Positions 14,694 through 23,707 of a DNA stretch of 44,275 bases are shown piece after piece. Position numbers and translations under genes: made by a program. Under the pieces are notes generated by a model that saw only the letters and a program-made list of their open reading frames with translations, did no database searches and had not been told where the DNA came from. Position 1 is the first letter of the stretch. Each line of letters opens with the position of its first letter. Source of the stretch: Vampirovibrio sp041737375 (GTDB lineage Bacteria; Cyanobacteriota; Vampirovibrionia; Vampirovibrionales; Vampirovibrionaceae); the NCBI RefSeq assembly GCF_041737375.1, contig NZ_JBGSRV010000017.1, forward strand, positions 1 to 44,275. Reading direction: 5' to 3'.

Positions 14694-15976
14694 ATCGATT
14701 TCAGCGATTCAGAAATGGCCCATCCTGCGCTCCAGCAAGCCTGAAAGTTGAAGCCGCCGGTTAATCCATCAATATTCAGGCTTTCTCCGCCAAAGTAAAG
14801 GTCAGGAACCAATCTGCTTTGCATGGTTTTAAAATCCACTTCTTTTAAAACCACCCCGCCGCAACTCACAAATTCTTCCTTGGAAGGGCTTTTACCGCTG
14901 ATTTGCAGCGGGCAGCGCTTCAGATTTTCCACCAGTCGATTGATGGTTTTTTTGTTGACGCTTTCCGCTTTTTCTTCCAGCGGGGCACCGCTTTCCGTTA
15001 ACAGGGCCTGCCAAAGCCGGTTGGGCAAGGGGGCTAAGGAAAGGTTAATTAACTTTTTTTTGCTCTCCGTAACCGTGAAAAGCTGGGTGAGGGTTTGCCG
15101 TAGGTTTTCTTCCGTTTGGTCTGGCAAAAAATCGACCTGTAAATCGGCTTTGTATTGGCTCCCTGCCAACGCGCTGGCTCCCCACGCCGATAAGCGGTAA
15201 ATCATGGGGCCGGATAGCCCGGTGTGGGTAATGAGCAGGGGGCCTTCGGCCTCAAACTTTTGAACCGAATCGGGCAAGGAAACACGCATTTTGCCCCCGG
15301 CTTTGGTCAAAGCAATGCCTTGTAAATCCTGCAACAGGCTGTTTTTAACGGTAAATGGAAACAAGGAGGGCGTAGGAGGGATGACCGTATGTCCCAGCGC
15401 TGCGGCCAGCTTCCATCCGGTGGGGCTGTAGCCTGTGGTAATCACGCAGATATCAAAAAGCGCCATTTTGTTTTGGCTCTGGGCGCTTTGGTTGTGGACC
15501 TCAAACAGTCCATTAACTTGCTGAATCGCTTCTACCCGGCTTTGTGTGCGCACTTCAATGCCGTGCTTCTGGGCCAAGCGCCGAAATAAATCAATCACAT
15601 CCTGAGAATTGTCGCTGACCGGGAACATGCGGCCATCTGCTTCCGCCTTCAGTTTTAAGCCTCGGCGCTCAAACCAGCTCACCGTATCTTTGGGTTGAAA
15701 ACGAGCGAACAGAGAGCGCAGCTCTTTTTGCCCCCGTGGGTAGAATTCAATCAGGCGGGTCGGGTCAAAGCATCGGTGGGTCAGGTTGCAGCGACCCCCG
15801 CCAGAGATAAAAACCTTTTGCAAAGGGCGGTGGCCCGCTTCAAAAATGGTGATTTGCGCCCGTGGGTTTTTTTCAGCGGTATTAATGGCCGCAAAAAAGC
15901 CCGCTGCGCCACCGCCAATAATGGCAATGCGCGTTTTTTGGTGGGTCAGCGGCGGTGGCTCTGGTGTTGAAGGCAT
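14690..15976 (-). CDS. BaiN/YhiN (HI0933)-family FAD-dependent oxidoreductase
   Basis: 428 residues. The N-terminal FAD-binding Rossmann motif is IAIIGGGAAGFFAA (about residues 17-30), followed by the family signature FISGGGRCNLTH near residue 58. The middle has KAEADGRMFPVS and the LFPFTV/GIALTKAG region. The C-terminal second FAD-contact segment is CGGVVLKEVDFKTMQS, then LYFGGESLNIDGLTGGFNFQ. This is the widespread HI0933/YhiN flavoprotein family. One gut member (BaiN) acts in bile-acid reduction, but the cellular substrate of most members is unknown, so no specific reaction is claimed. The length is normal. It is transcribed away from lpxD with about 70 bp between the starts. Confidence 0.88.
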   Translation of the reverse strand: MPSTPEPPPLTHQKTRIAIIGGGAAGFFAAINTAEKNPRAQITIFEAGHRPLQKVFISGGGRCNLTHRCFDPTRLIEFYPRGQKELRSLFARFQPKDTVSWFERRGLKLKAEADGRMFPVSDNSQDVIDLFRRLAQKHGIEVRTQSRVEAIQQVNGLFEVHNQSAQSQNKMALFDICVITTGYSPTGWKLAAALGHTVIPPTPSLFPFTVKNSLLQDLQGIALTKAGGKMRVSLPDSVQKFEAEGPLLITHTGLSGPMIYRLSAWGASALAGSQYKADLQVDFLPDQTEENLRQTLTQLFTVTESKKKLINLSLAPLPNRLWQALLTESGAPLEEKAESVNKKTINRLVENLKRCPLQISGKSPSKEEFVSCGGVVLKEVDFKTMQSRLVPDLYFGGESLNIDGLTGGFNFQACWSAGWAISESLKSI

Positions 15977-16049
15977 GCACCCAGTATAATCAAAAAGCCC
16001 TTTTTGTGCGGTCCCGTCCCGTTTGTTTCAGGTTTTAAAAGGAGTGCCA

Positions 16050-17240
16050 ATGCCAGATACTCAATTACCCCCTTTGCCAGTACCCCCGGTTAGTCTGGAG
16101 ACTTTGGCGACGGTGGTACCCGGTGCCGTGCTTCACGGCAATGGCGCTTTGCAGGTCATCAGTTTGGCGCACCCTCGCATGATTGGATCTGAGCAGGAGA
16201 TGGTGCTTATTTTAGAGGCTGGGGCCTTGAAATTGCTGGCCCAAAGCCCTATTCAGGTCAAGACTGCCGTGGTAGCCGCTGAAGTTGAAGTACCAGAAGG
16301 CTTGTTTGAAGGCTATTTGGCGGTAGAGCGACCCCGTTTGGCTTTGGCCACTTTGCTTTCTGTTTTTGAAAAGCCGTTGCATTTTTACCAGGGCATCCAT
16401 CCCACGGCGGTTATCGAGGCTTCCGCTCAAGTGCATCCATCCGCTTCGGTGGGCGCTTTCTCCTATGTGGGAGAAAAGGCTCAAATTGGCGCGAATGCGG
16501 TGCTGATGCCTCATGTCACGGTGGGGGCTGAGGCGCAACTGGGCGAAGGTTGCCTGTTGCATGCGGGCGCTCGGGTGGGCGAACGGGTGCTAATGGGCAA
16601 GCGGGTGGTCTTGCAGCATAACGCCAGTATCGGCGCGGATGGCTTTAGTTACGTTACCCCGGAGCCGGGTAGCGTGGAAGCGGCCAAATCGGGCGGCAAG
16701 GTTTCGGGTCAAAACACGTCGGTTTATAAAATTAACTCCATTGGCACCGTGGTGCTGGAAGATGACGTTGAAGTGGGCGCTTGCGCCACCATTGATCGAT
16801 CCAACCTGGGGGCCACCCTGATTAAAAAAGGCACCAAAATTGATAATCTGGTGATGATTGGGCATAACAACGTGGTGGGCGAGAATTGCCTGATTGTCTC
16901 TCAGGTGGGTATTTCCGGCAGTTGTGAAATTGGGGATCGGGTGGTCATTGCCGGACAGGCAGGCTTGGCCGATCACCTGAAAGTGGGCGATGACGCCATT
17001 ATTATGGCCAAATCCGGCGTAATGCGAGATATTGAACCCAAAGAGGTGGTGGTGGGCATTCCTGCCATGCCACGCCGGGAAACGTTCCAAACCCTTATGT
17101 ACATGGGCAAGCTGCGGGAGATGTTTCAGGAAGTGAAAAGTCTGAAAAAGCGGGTGGCTGAATTGGAGTCATCACAAACAAACCCCGCTTCTCTCCCTCT
17201 TGAGACCAAGCCCGAGCCTGATAAGTTGGAAGTGTTATGA
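16050..17240 (+). CDS. lpxD: UDP-3-O-acylglucosamine N-acyltransferase
   Basis: Adds the N-linked hydroxyacyl chain to UDP-3-O-acyl-glucosamine, the third step of lipid A synthesis, using acyl-ACP. The N-terminal uridine-binding domain is at about 1-105. The left-handed beta helix then shows many hexapeptide repeats (IHPTAVI, VHPSASVG, IGANAVLMPHVTVG and so on), with the family's IGADGFSY and the catalytic-His segment MIGHNNVVGENC. The C-terminus has a helical extension of about 30-40 residues (SLKKRVAELE) beyond the usual 340; total 396. The start ATG at 16050 has AGGAG 7 nt upstream. It overlaps lpxC by 4 nt (ATGA), marking a tight operon lpxD-lpxC-(fabZ)-lpxA. Confidence 0.95.
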   Translation: MPDTQLPPLPVPPVSLETLATVVPGAVLHGNGALQVISLAHPRMIGSEQEMVLILEAGALKLLAQSPIQVKTAVVAAEVEVPEGLFEGYLAVERPRLALATLLSVFEKPLHFYQGIHPTAVIEASAQVHPSASVGAFSYVGEKAQIGANAVLMPHVTVGAEAQLGEGCLLHAGARVGERVLMGKRVVLQHNASIGADGFSYVTPEPGSVEAAKSGGKVSGQNTSVYKINSIGTVVLEDDVEVGACATIDRSNLGATLIKKGTKIDNLVMIGHNNVVGENCLIVSQVGISGSCEIGDRVVIAGQAGLADHLKVGDDAIIMAKSGVMRDIEPKEVVVGIPAMPRRETFQTLMYMGKLREMFQEVKSLKKRVAELESSQTNPASLPLETKPEPDKLEVL

Positions 17241-18082
17241 AACTGGCGCCTAAAACCGTGACCCACACAGCGCCCATTGTGGTTTCCGGGGTGGGTGTGA
17301 TTACCGGCAAGCCGGTGCAGGTGGAAATTACGTCCGCCGAACCCGGCCATGGCATTGTGTTTTATATGGATGGGGTTTCCCCTATTCCGGCCCGGCTTCA
17401 GTCTGTGGCCCAGACCGATCGAGGGGTTACTTTGCTCAGTCAGGACGGCAAGCCATTGTCTATTGTGGAGCATTTCCTTTGCGCGGCTTCTTTGGCAGGG
17501 CTTTCCGATTTGAAGGTATCTGTTACCGGCGCGCCAGAATTGCCCATTTTGGATGGCAGCGCTCAAGACTGGTTAAAAATATTTGCCCAGCATTTTGAAG
17601 TAAGCCTGCCCCAGCCTGAGATTGCCCTGCCGCACGCTGTGTTTTACCGGCATAGTGAGGATATTGCGATTTACGCCATTCCCGATACCCATTTTAAAAT
17701 CAGCTACAGCGTCAGTTTTGATCACCCCGATTTGCAAAGCCGATGGGTGCGCTGGGATAGCCGCAAGGACAATGCGGCGCTGATTTCCACGGCCTGCACC
17801 TTTGGTTATGTGAGTGAACTGCCCGCCTTACACGCCAGAGGCTTGGCCTTGGGGGCCAGCCTGGAAAATTCGCTGGGCTTGTTTGAGCAAGGTGGCTATA
17901 GCCGCGCCTTGCGTCATAATGATGAACCCATCTATCACAAAATGCTGGATTTAATCGGCGATCTCAGTTTAACCGGGCTGAATCCGCTTTCCTTAAAGGC
18001 CCATGTGTTTGCGTTGAACGCTGGGCATAGCAGCCATGTGCCTTTTGCCCGAAAATTACTAAAAGCACTGCACCGTATGTAA
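17237..18082 (+). CDS. lpxC: UDP-3-O-acyl-N-acetylglucosamine deacetylase
   Basis: Zinc enzyme that removes the acetyl group from UDP-3-O-acyl-GlcNAc, the committed step of lipid A synthesis. Family hallmarks are present: SIVEHFLCA (first zinc His), LPILDGSA, the second zinc site RHNDEPIYHKMLDLIGDLSL with its conserved H, K and D, and AGHSSHVPFARKL with the catalytic His. At 281 residues it is slightly shorter than the Escherichia coli enzyme. It starts inside the lpxD stop (ATGA), so translation is coupled. In cyanobacterial-lineage genomes LpxC and FabZ are also neighbours. Confidence 0.95.
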   Translation: MKLAPKTVTHTAPIVVSGVGVITGKPVQVEITSAEPGHGIVFYMDGVSPIPARLQSVAQTDRGVTLLSQDGKPLSIVEHFLCAASLAGLSDLKVSVTGAPELPILDGSAQDWLKIFAQHFEVSLPQPEIALPHAVFYRHSEDIAIYAIPDTHFKISYSVSFDHPDLQSRWVRWDSRKDNAALISTACTFGYVSELPALHARGLALGASLENSLGLFEQGGYSRALRHNDEPIYHKMLDLIGDLSLTGLNPLSLKAHVFALNAGHSSHVPFARKLLKALHRM

Positions 18083-18164
18083 GCCACAGGCGTTTTCATT
18101 TGGGTGTGATTTGGTTATAATGCGCCCAAGTGACGATACGGAGCCTGTTTTAAACGTGGAAACC

Positions 18165-18671
18165 ATGGTAATGACTGATAAACCCGCTCAACCCCATCTC
18201 TCTAACGATGAAATACTGCTCCCGCCCCAAAAAATTCGGGAAATTATGGACACCCTGCCGCACCGCTACCCCTTTATTCTGGTGGACCGGGTAACGGAAC
18301 TGGTGCAGGGCAAACGTATTAAGGGATATAAAAACGTCACCATTAACGAACCCTTTTTTCAAGGGCATTTTCCGGGCGACCCTATTATGCCGGGCGTTTT
18401 GCAACTGGAAGCCATGGCTCAGCTGGGCATTTTGTTGATGAAGACCATTCCCGCCACTGAAGGGAAATTGGCTGTTTTTGCCGGAATGAATGATGTTCGA
18501 TTTCGGCGCATGGTGATTCCCGGCGATCAGTTTGAAATGGAATGCGAAATTCTGAAGCTCCGGCTGCCCATTGGTAAAATGTCTTGTAAAGCCTATGTGG
18601 CTGGCGAGCTGGCGGTGGAAGCTGAAATTATCTGCTCGTTGGTGGATAGAGAAGCGTCTGCCGGTCGTTAA
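18165..18671 (+). CDS. fabZ: (3R)-hydroxyacyl-ACP dehydratase
   Basis: Hotdog-fold dehydratase of fatty-acid elongation that competes with the lipid A pathway for 3-hydroxyacyl-ACP. Signatures: IMDTLPHRYPFILVDRV (catalytic His), NEPFFQGHFPGDPIMPGVLQLEAMAQ (catalytic Glu) and FAGMNDVRFRRMVIPGD. The start is uncertain: an ATG at 18165 or 18171 fits the family length (about 168 residues). An upstream ATG at 18120 lies within a TATAAT at 18116-18121 that may be the -10 of a separate promoter, which argues that translation begins later. It lies between lpxC and lpxA as in many Gram-negative genomes. Confidence 0.94.
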   Translation: MVMTDKPAQPHLSNDEILLPPQKIREIMDTLPHRYPFILVDRVTELVQGKRIKGYKNVTINEPFFQGHFPGDPIMPGVLQLEAMAQLGILLMKTIPATEGKLAVFAGMNDVRFRRMVIPGDQFEMECEILKLRLPIGKMSCKAYVAGELAVEAEIICSLVDREASAGR

Positions 18672-18727
18672 GCTCCGACAACTCACCCCAACCCGGCACG
18701 TTCACTGAATAAGAGGCCTTTAAAGCA

Positions 18728-19573
18728 ATGTCGATTCATCCCACCGCCATTATTGATAGCACCGCCCAGCTGGGACACGGGGTTGAAGTTGGGCCTTACA
18801 GCATTATTGGCCCCCATTGCGTGGTGGGAGATAATACCCGCATTGATTCGCATGTGGTGCTGCAACGTTATGTCACACTGGGGGCCGATTGCCAGGTGTG
18901 TCCCGGTGCCGTATTGGGCGGCCTGCCGCAAGATATGAAATACAACGGCGAAGTCACCTATGTGCGGATTGGCAACGGGGTGATTATTCGGGAAGGCGTT
19001 ACCGTCCACCGGGCCAGTGGCGAAGGTTGTCAAACCGTGGTGGGTGATAAAACCCTGCTGATGGCCAATGCCCATGTGGCCCACAACTGCGTGGTGGGTT
19101 CGGAAGTGGTTTTGGCCAATGGCGCGCTGTTGGGCGGCCATGTGGAAGTGGGCGACTTTACGTTTATTGGCGGTGGATGCGCCGTTCATCAATTTGTGAA
19201 AGTGGGCAGAATGGTGATACTGGGCGGACTCAGCGCCGCCCGTCAGGATTTGCCGCCGTTTGCCATGGTAGATTCCCGTCCTGCGTTTGTGGTGGGACTG
19301 AATAAAGTGGGGCTAAAGCGTCGGGGTGTTGATTTGGCCACCCGAACCCGCTTGAAACACGCTTACAAGCTGTTGTTTTTCTCGCCCTTTAACTACAAGC
19401 AGGCCATTGAAGTGATTAAAGCCGAAATTGAACCCGATCCGGCGGTCACGGAATTGATTGAATTCATTCAAAATTCGCCCAAGGGCGTTTATCGCATTCG
19501 TCGCAAAAGTTCGGCCAAGGCGGCCAGTGCCGAATCGGATGACGTGGATATTCTTTCTCGCACCATGTTGTAA
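18728..19573 (+). CDS. lpxA: acyl-ACP--UDP-N-acetylglucosamine O-acyltransferase
   Basis: First enzyme of lipid A synthesis. A left-handed beta helix begins at IHPTAIIDSTAQLGHGVEVGPY, with the catalytic-His region LLMANAHVAHNCVVG and the substrate-contact segments GGLPQDMKY and FTFIGGGCAVHQF. The helical C-terminal domain starts at VGLNKVGLKRRG, which matches the LpxA signature. 281 residues, about 20 longer than the E. coli protein because of a basic/serine tail (RRKSSAKAASAES). It follows fabZ by 56 bp. GAGG lies about 10 nt before the ATG. Confidence 0.95.
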   Translation: MSIHPTAIIDSTAQLGHGVEVGPYSIIGPHCVVGDNTRIDSHVVLQRYVTLGADCQVCPGAVLGGLPQDMKYNGEVTYVRIGNGVIIREGVTVHRASGEGCQTVVGDKTLLMANAHVAHNCVVGSEVVLANGALLGGHVEVGDFTFIGGGCAVHQFVKVGRMVILGGLSAARQDLPPFAMVDSRPAFVVGLNKVGLKRRGVDLATRTRLKHAYKLLFFSPFNYKQAIEVIKAEIEPDPAVTELIEFIQNSPKGVYRIRRKSSAKAASAESDDVDILSRTML

Positions 19574-19624
19574 AAAAATTACCCAGTAACCCAGTGCTAG
19601 TGTTGACTTCAGAGGGGACCGGCA

Positions 19625-21049
19625 ATGCGTCAAAATCAGTTTAAGGCCGTTATTTTGGCGGCGGGCAAAGGCACCCGGCTTAAAAGCGACTTGCCGAAAG
19701 TACTGCACCCGTTGTTTGGGAAACCCTTGCTGGTTCGGGTGCTGGATACGCTGGGGTTGTTAAGCGCGGAAGAGGCTTGCGTGATTGTGGGCCACGGACG
19801 TGATCAGGTGAGTGAAACGCTGGATGCTTATGAAGCCGGTTATGCGGTGGGCACCGTGGTGCAGGAACCTCAGTTAGGAACTGGCCACGCCCTGTTGCAA
19901 GTGCGTCAAAAACGGGCCGACTGGCAGACCTTTGATGGGGATGTGCTGATTCTGTCTGGGGATGTGCCGTTGCTGGAAGCCAGCACCTTGCAAACCATGC
20001 TTCAGGCCCATCAGGCCGAAAAGAATGATTTAACCGTTCTGGTGGCCACCATGGACAATCCCTTTGGCTATGGCCGGGTGTTGATTGAGGGCCAATCCGT
20101 GGTGCGGGTGGTGGAGCAAAAAGACGCCACCGATACGGAAAAGCAGGTGAAAACCGTCAATACTGGCATTTATTGTTTGAATTGGGCCAAGGTGTCTCCG
20201 CTATTGGAGCAACTGTCCAGCAATAACGCCCAAGGCGAATTTTACTTAACCGATGTGATAGCGCTGGCCGTTCAGGCGGGCTATCGGGTGGGGCTGTCTC
20301 ATTTGGATGACCCGGATGAGGTGTTGGGGGTGAATGCCCGTGCGGATTTGGCTCAATGCCATGACGTGCTGAATCAGCGCACCCTGAACCGGCTGATGGC
20401 CGATGGGGTCACGATTTTGCATCCCGCATCCACCTTTATTGGGCCAGAAGTGAAAATAGGTGCTGATTCCACCGTATTGCCCGGTTGTTATTTGCAGGGG
20501 GATATTTCGATTGGCAAGCGCTGCACGATTGGGCCGCACACCACGATGAGTGGTTCTGTGGAGATTGCCGATGATGTCAAGGTCATGCAGTCCGCGGTTC
20601 GAGATTCCCGCATTGGGGCGTTTTCCAATATTGGCCCCTTTGCCCAGCTGCGGGATGGGGTGGATATTAGCCACCACGTGAATATTGGCAACTTTGTGGA
20701 AGTGAAAAAAACCCGCATCGATCACCACACCAATGCTGCCCATCTCACCTATTTGGGAGACGCCGAGCTGGGGGCGGACGTGAACATTGGGGCGGGTACC
20801 ATTACCGCCAATTACGATCCGGTTCGGGATATCAAGGAGCGCACCGTGATTGCGGACGGGGCCAAAATTGGCAGTAATTCCGTGTTGATTGCCCCGGTTA
20901 CGGTGGGCGAAAACGCCAGTGTGGCGGCGGGCTCGGTCATTACCAAAAACGTAAAGCCCTGGGATCTGGCCATTGCCAGAGGCAGACAAGTCGACATTAC
21001 CGGTTGGGTGAAGCGGGCCAAAGCCAGCACAGTGGAAGTGAAGCCCTAG
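19625..21049 (+). CDS. glmU: bifunctional GlcNAc-1-P uridyltransferase / GlcN-1-P acetyltransferase
   Basis: Makes UDP-GlcNAc, the shared precursor of peptidoglycan and lipid A. The N-terminal nucleotidyltransferase has LAAGKGTRLKSDLPKVLH (residues about 11-28), then SGDVPLL and the GYGRV/VEQKDA motifs. The C-terminal left-handed beta helix (about 255-455) contains the acetyltransferase site around RDGVDISHHVNIGNFVEVKK and the AELGADVNIGAGTITANYD signature. 474 residues, full length. GAGGGG lies upstream of the ATG. Its position right behind lpxA puts substrate supply next to the pathway that uses it. Confidence 0.96.
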   Translation: MRQNQFKAVILAAGKGTRLKSDLPKVLHPLFGKPLLVRVLDTLGLLSAEEACVIVGHGRDQVSETLDAYEAGYAVGTVVQEPQLGTGHALLQVRQKRADWQTFDGDVLILSGDVPLLEASTLQTMLQAHQAEKNDLTVLVATMDNPFGYGRVLIEGQSVVRVVEQKDATDTEKQVKTVNTGIYCLNWAKVSPLLEQLSSNNAQGEFYLTDVIALAVQAGYRVGLSHLDDPDEVLGVNARADLAQCHDVLNQRTLNRLMADGVTILHPASTFIGPEVKIGADSTVLPGCYLQGDISIGKRCTIGPHTTMSGSVEIADDVKVMQSAVRDSRIGAFSNIGPFAQLRDGVDISHHVNIGNFVEVKKTRIDHHTNAAHLTYLGDAELGADVNIGAGTITANYDPVRDIKERTVIADGAKIGSNSVLIAPVTVGENASVAAGSVITKNVKPWDLAIARGRQVDITGWVKRAKASTVEVKP

Positions 21050-21086
21050 CAAACCCGAATACCAAGGGTGGGCTGTGCCTTGTCGG

Positions 21087-21371
21087 TTAGTGAGTTTTTT
21101 CGGCGATTTTTTGAGACACTTCCCGTTTTAACCAGGGAAAGCCCGCTTTGTCGCAAAAACTGAGGCCAAATTCGTTTAAAATGGAGAATTGAACCAGTTC
21201 ATCCAGTGGTAACGCAATACTGGCGGCGCTTTCAATGTTAGTAACTTCGGTTTGTTTTTCTGAGGCGGTTAACATGTCTTTTAATTCCGAATTGAGCCAG
21301 AGGAGAAGGGCGTGGAGCCGTTGCGGATCATAGAGTTCCAAAACTTGGGAGAGATGCGGGTTTAGCAGCAT
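21087..21371 (-). CDS. hypothetical protein
   Basis: 94 residues from the ATG at 21371; an earlier in-frame TTG would extend it to 110. It is mostly helical and acidic with several Leu repeats (LSQVLELYDPQRLHALLLWLNSELK). No membrane segment and no known motif. It converges with glmU and diverges from the ABC transporter operon, so it is a single-gene unit. Real but unidentified; confidence rests on its position between two well-defined operons and normal codon use. Confidence 0.5.
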   Translation of the reverse strand: MLLNPHLSQVLELYDPQRLHALLLWLNSELKDMLTASEKQTEVTNIESAASIALPLDELVQFSILNEFGLSFCDKAGFPWLKREVSQKIAEKTH

Positions 21372-21470
21372 GACAACATTCCTGAAAAATTCCCTTTGAA
21401 CGGCTTTGCCTTGTAACAACTATACTTATAAAAAGGGGCTATTACCCGAATTGATCAAGATAGAGAGTGT

Positions 21471-22814
21471 ATGGGTCAAACTTTACAAAAATTCAAGCGT
21501 TTCAGACCCAAAGCAGGCTTCAGAGCCTTGGCCATTTTGGGCGTTTTGGTGTTTGGTTTGTTTCTTTCCAGTTGTCAGCGGCCCACGGAAAAAACCACCC
21601 GCATCCAGCTGTCCACCTGGGGTAGCGCACAGGAAGTCAGTGTTTTAAAGTCCATTTTAAAAGATTTTGAGCACACCCATCCCGGCATTTCCGTGGATTT
21701 ACTGCATATTCCAGAAAATTACTATCAAAAACTGCACATTCTGGTGGCGGGTGATATGGCCCCGGATGTGATATTTACCAACAGCATCAGCTTTCCCATT
21801 TATGCTTCTCAAGGTATTTTTCGAGATTTACGGCCCTTGTTGGCCGCCCAATCCGCCGATTCCGATTTGGCCGAGACGCAGTTTTATCCGCAAGCCTTAA
21901 CCGCCTTTAGCTGGCAACCCCCTTCAGGCCCCAAAATATTGGCGGCGTTGCCTCGGGATATCTCCAATGTGGTTATTTTTTATAACCGGGATTTATTCGC
22001 CAAAGCGGGCTTGCCGGAGCCGAAGGCGGGCTGGAACTGGGAAGAATTTCGAGAGACGGCGGACCGGTTGACCGTGGATCACAATCTGGATGGGGACCCG
22101 GATCAGTTTGGATTTTCCTTTTACAGTACCCCACCCTTGTTTTGGCTGCCCTTTGTGTGGAGCGCGGGCGGAACCTTATTTAGCGATGATCTCCAGCGGT
22201 TTACGCTGGAGCAGCCCAAGGCGGTGGCGGGCTTGCGCTTTTACGCCGATTTACGCACCAAGTGGCATGTGGCTCCTAAAAAAGTGGAAAGCGGCGGGGC
22301 CACTATGAGCCAGCTATTCATGCAGCAAAAATTGGCCATGATGGTCAATGGCCGCTGGAGTGTGCCCGTACTGCGAGAGCAGGCACCTTTTCAGTGGGAT
22401 GTGGCGCCGTTGCCAGTGGGGCCGAGTGGTAAGTCCGCGGTAGGCCTGGATGCCTCCGGGTACGCCATTGCCGCCAAAAGCAAGCACCCCCAGGAAAGTT
22501 TTGAGCTGATTCGTTATTTATTAAGCCCCTCGGCAATGAAAAAAGTAACGGCCAGCGGGTTGATTGTGCCGGCTCGCAGGGATGTGGCCGAATCTGATGT
22601 TTTTCTGTCGCCGGGGCAAGCCCCCGCCCATGCGCAGGTGTTTTTGGATAGTATTTCCCACGGGGTGCCCAGCCATACACCGGCCCGCTGGAATGAAATC
22701 GCCGAGGAACTGGGATTGGCACTGGAACCCGTTTGGGATGGTCAGGAAGATGCCGCTCATGCCATGCGGGGCCTGAAGCCCAAAGTGGATCGCTTGTTGG
22801 AGGTAAGCCCATGA
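21471..22814 (+). CDS. ABC sugar transporter, substrate-binding lipoprotein
   Basis: 447 residues. The N-terminal signal ends in the lipobox LSSC (about residues 32-35), so it is a membrane-anchored lipoprotein. The mature part is a cluster-1 (MalE/UgpB-like) binding protein: IQLSTWGSAQEVSVLKSIL, FEHTHPGISVDLLH, APDVIFTN, and late in the chain AVGLDASGYAIAAKSKHPQESFELIRYL. It captures a sugar or glycerol-phosphodiester for the two permeases downstream, with which it overlaps by 4 nt. The ligand cannot be read from sequence. Confidence 0.9.
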   Translation: MGQTLQKFKRFRPKAGFRALAILGVLVFGLFLSSCQRPTEKTTRIQLSTWGSAQEVSVLKSILKDFEHTHPGISVDLLHIPENYYQKLHILVAGDMAPDVIFTNSISFPIYASQGIFRDLRPLLAAQSADSDLAETQFYPQALTAFSWQPPSGPKILAALPRDISNVVIFYNRDLFAKAGLPEPKAGWNWEEFRETADRLTVDHNLDGDPDQFGFSFYSTPPLFWLPFVWSAGGTLFSDDLQRFTLEQPKAVAGLRFYADLRTKWHVAPKKVESGGATMSQLFMQQKLAMMVNGRWSVPVLREQAPFQWDVAPLPVGPSGKSAVGLDASGYAIAAKSKHPQESFELIRYLLSPSAMKKVTASGLIVPARRDVAESDVFLSPGQAPAHAQVFLDSISHGVPSHTPARWNEIAEELGLALEPVWDGQEDAAHAMRGLKPKVDRLLEVSP

Positions 22815-23707
22815 AGGCGTATTCCAAAACGGAAACCCGTTGGGCGTGGTTCTTTTTGCTACCCTGCCTGCTGGGTTTGCTGGTTTTTACCTACATTCCC
22901 ATTGTGGCCTCCTTCGGGTTGAGTTTTTCCTACTGGAACCTGTTGGGCGTTCCCAAATTGGTGGGGCTGGACAATTACGCCGCCGTTCTGAGTGATCCCC
23001 TGTTCTGGAAATCCTTTGCCACCACCTGGACTTTTGTGATTATCTCTGGCTTTTTAGAGGTGGCAGTGGCCTTATTGTTGGCAGTGTGGCTGAACCGGGC
23101 CGTTCGGGGACAAAGTTTTTTTCGCACGGCTTACTTTTTGCCTTTTATTACCCCCATGGTTAGCGTGGCGCTGGTATGGGGATGGCTTTATGATCCCACC
23201 TACGGCCTGATTAACTGGTTATTGCAACAGGCCCACCTGATCCAGCAGCCCATTCCCTGGTTGTATGACCCCAAAACGGCCCTGTGGGCGGTCATGATTT
23301 TGCGGGTGTGGAAAGACATTGGGTATAACATCGTTATTTTTCTGGCGGGGCTGCAAACGGTTTCCCCGTCGTTGTATGAAGCGGCCAATCTGGATGGGGC
23401 CACCGGCTGGCAAACCTTTTGGCGGGTCACTTTACCCATGATAACCCCCACTCTGTTTTTTATTGGCATTATGACCCTAATCAACGGTTTCCAGTCGTTC
23501 GATTCGGTGTATTTGCTCACTCAGGGCGGGCCGCAGCATAGCACCGAGCTGCTGGTGTACTGGATGTTCAAAAACGCCTTCGAATTCTACAAAATTGGCC
23601 CCGCTTCCGCCATTGCCTATATTTTGTTTGTGGTGATTTTGCTGTTAACCCTGGGCCAGTGGCAACTTCGCAAACGTTGGGTTCTGTACGAGGATGAAGC
23701 GGCATGA
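22811..23707 (+). CDS. ABC sugar transporter permease, UgpA/MalF type
   Basis: 298 residues from the ATG at 22811, which overlaps the previous stop (ATGA) and has GGAGG 9 nt upstream. Six membrane segments begin with WAWFFLLPCLLGLLVFTYIP, the usual opening of MalF/UgpA-type permeases. The EAA loop is YEAANLDGATGWQTFWRVTLPM, which contacts the ATPase. It pairs with the following permease to form the channel for the substrate delivered by the upstream lipoprotein. Confidence 0.92.
   Translation: MKAYSKTETRWAWFFLLPCLLGLLVFTYIPIVASFGLSFSYWNLLGVPKLVGLDNYAAVLSDPLFWKSFATTWTFVIISGFLEVAVALLLAVWLNRAVRGQSFFRTAYFLPFITPMVSVALVWGWLYDPTYGLINWLLQQAHLIQQPIPWLYDPKTALWAVMILRVWKDIGYNIVIFLAGLQTVSPSLYEAANLDGATGWQTFWRVTLPMITPTLFFIGIMTLINGFQSFDSVYLLTQGGPQHSTELLVYWMFKNAFEFYKIGPASAIAYILFVVILLLTLGQWQLRKRWVLYEDEAA

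Noticed and set aside
20246..21052. Long minus-strand reading frame opposite glmU
   Set aside because: Shadow of the hexapeptide-repeat coding strand; His/Asn/Gly-rich product without family motifs or a ribosome-binding site.
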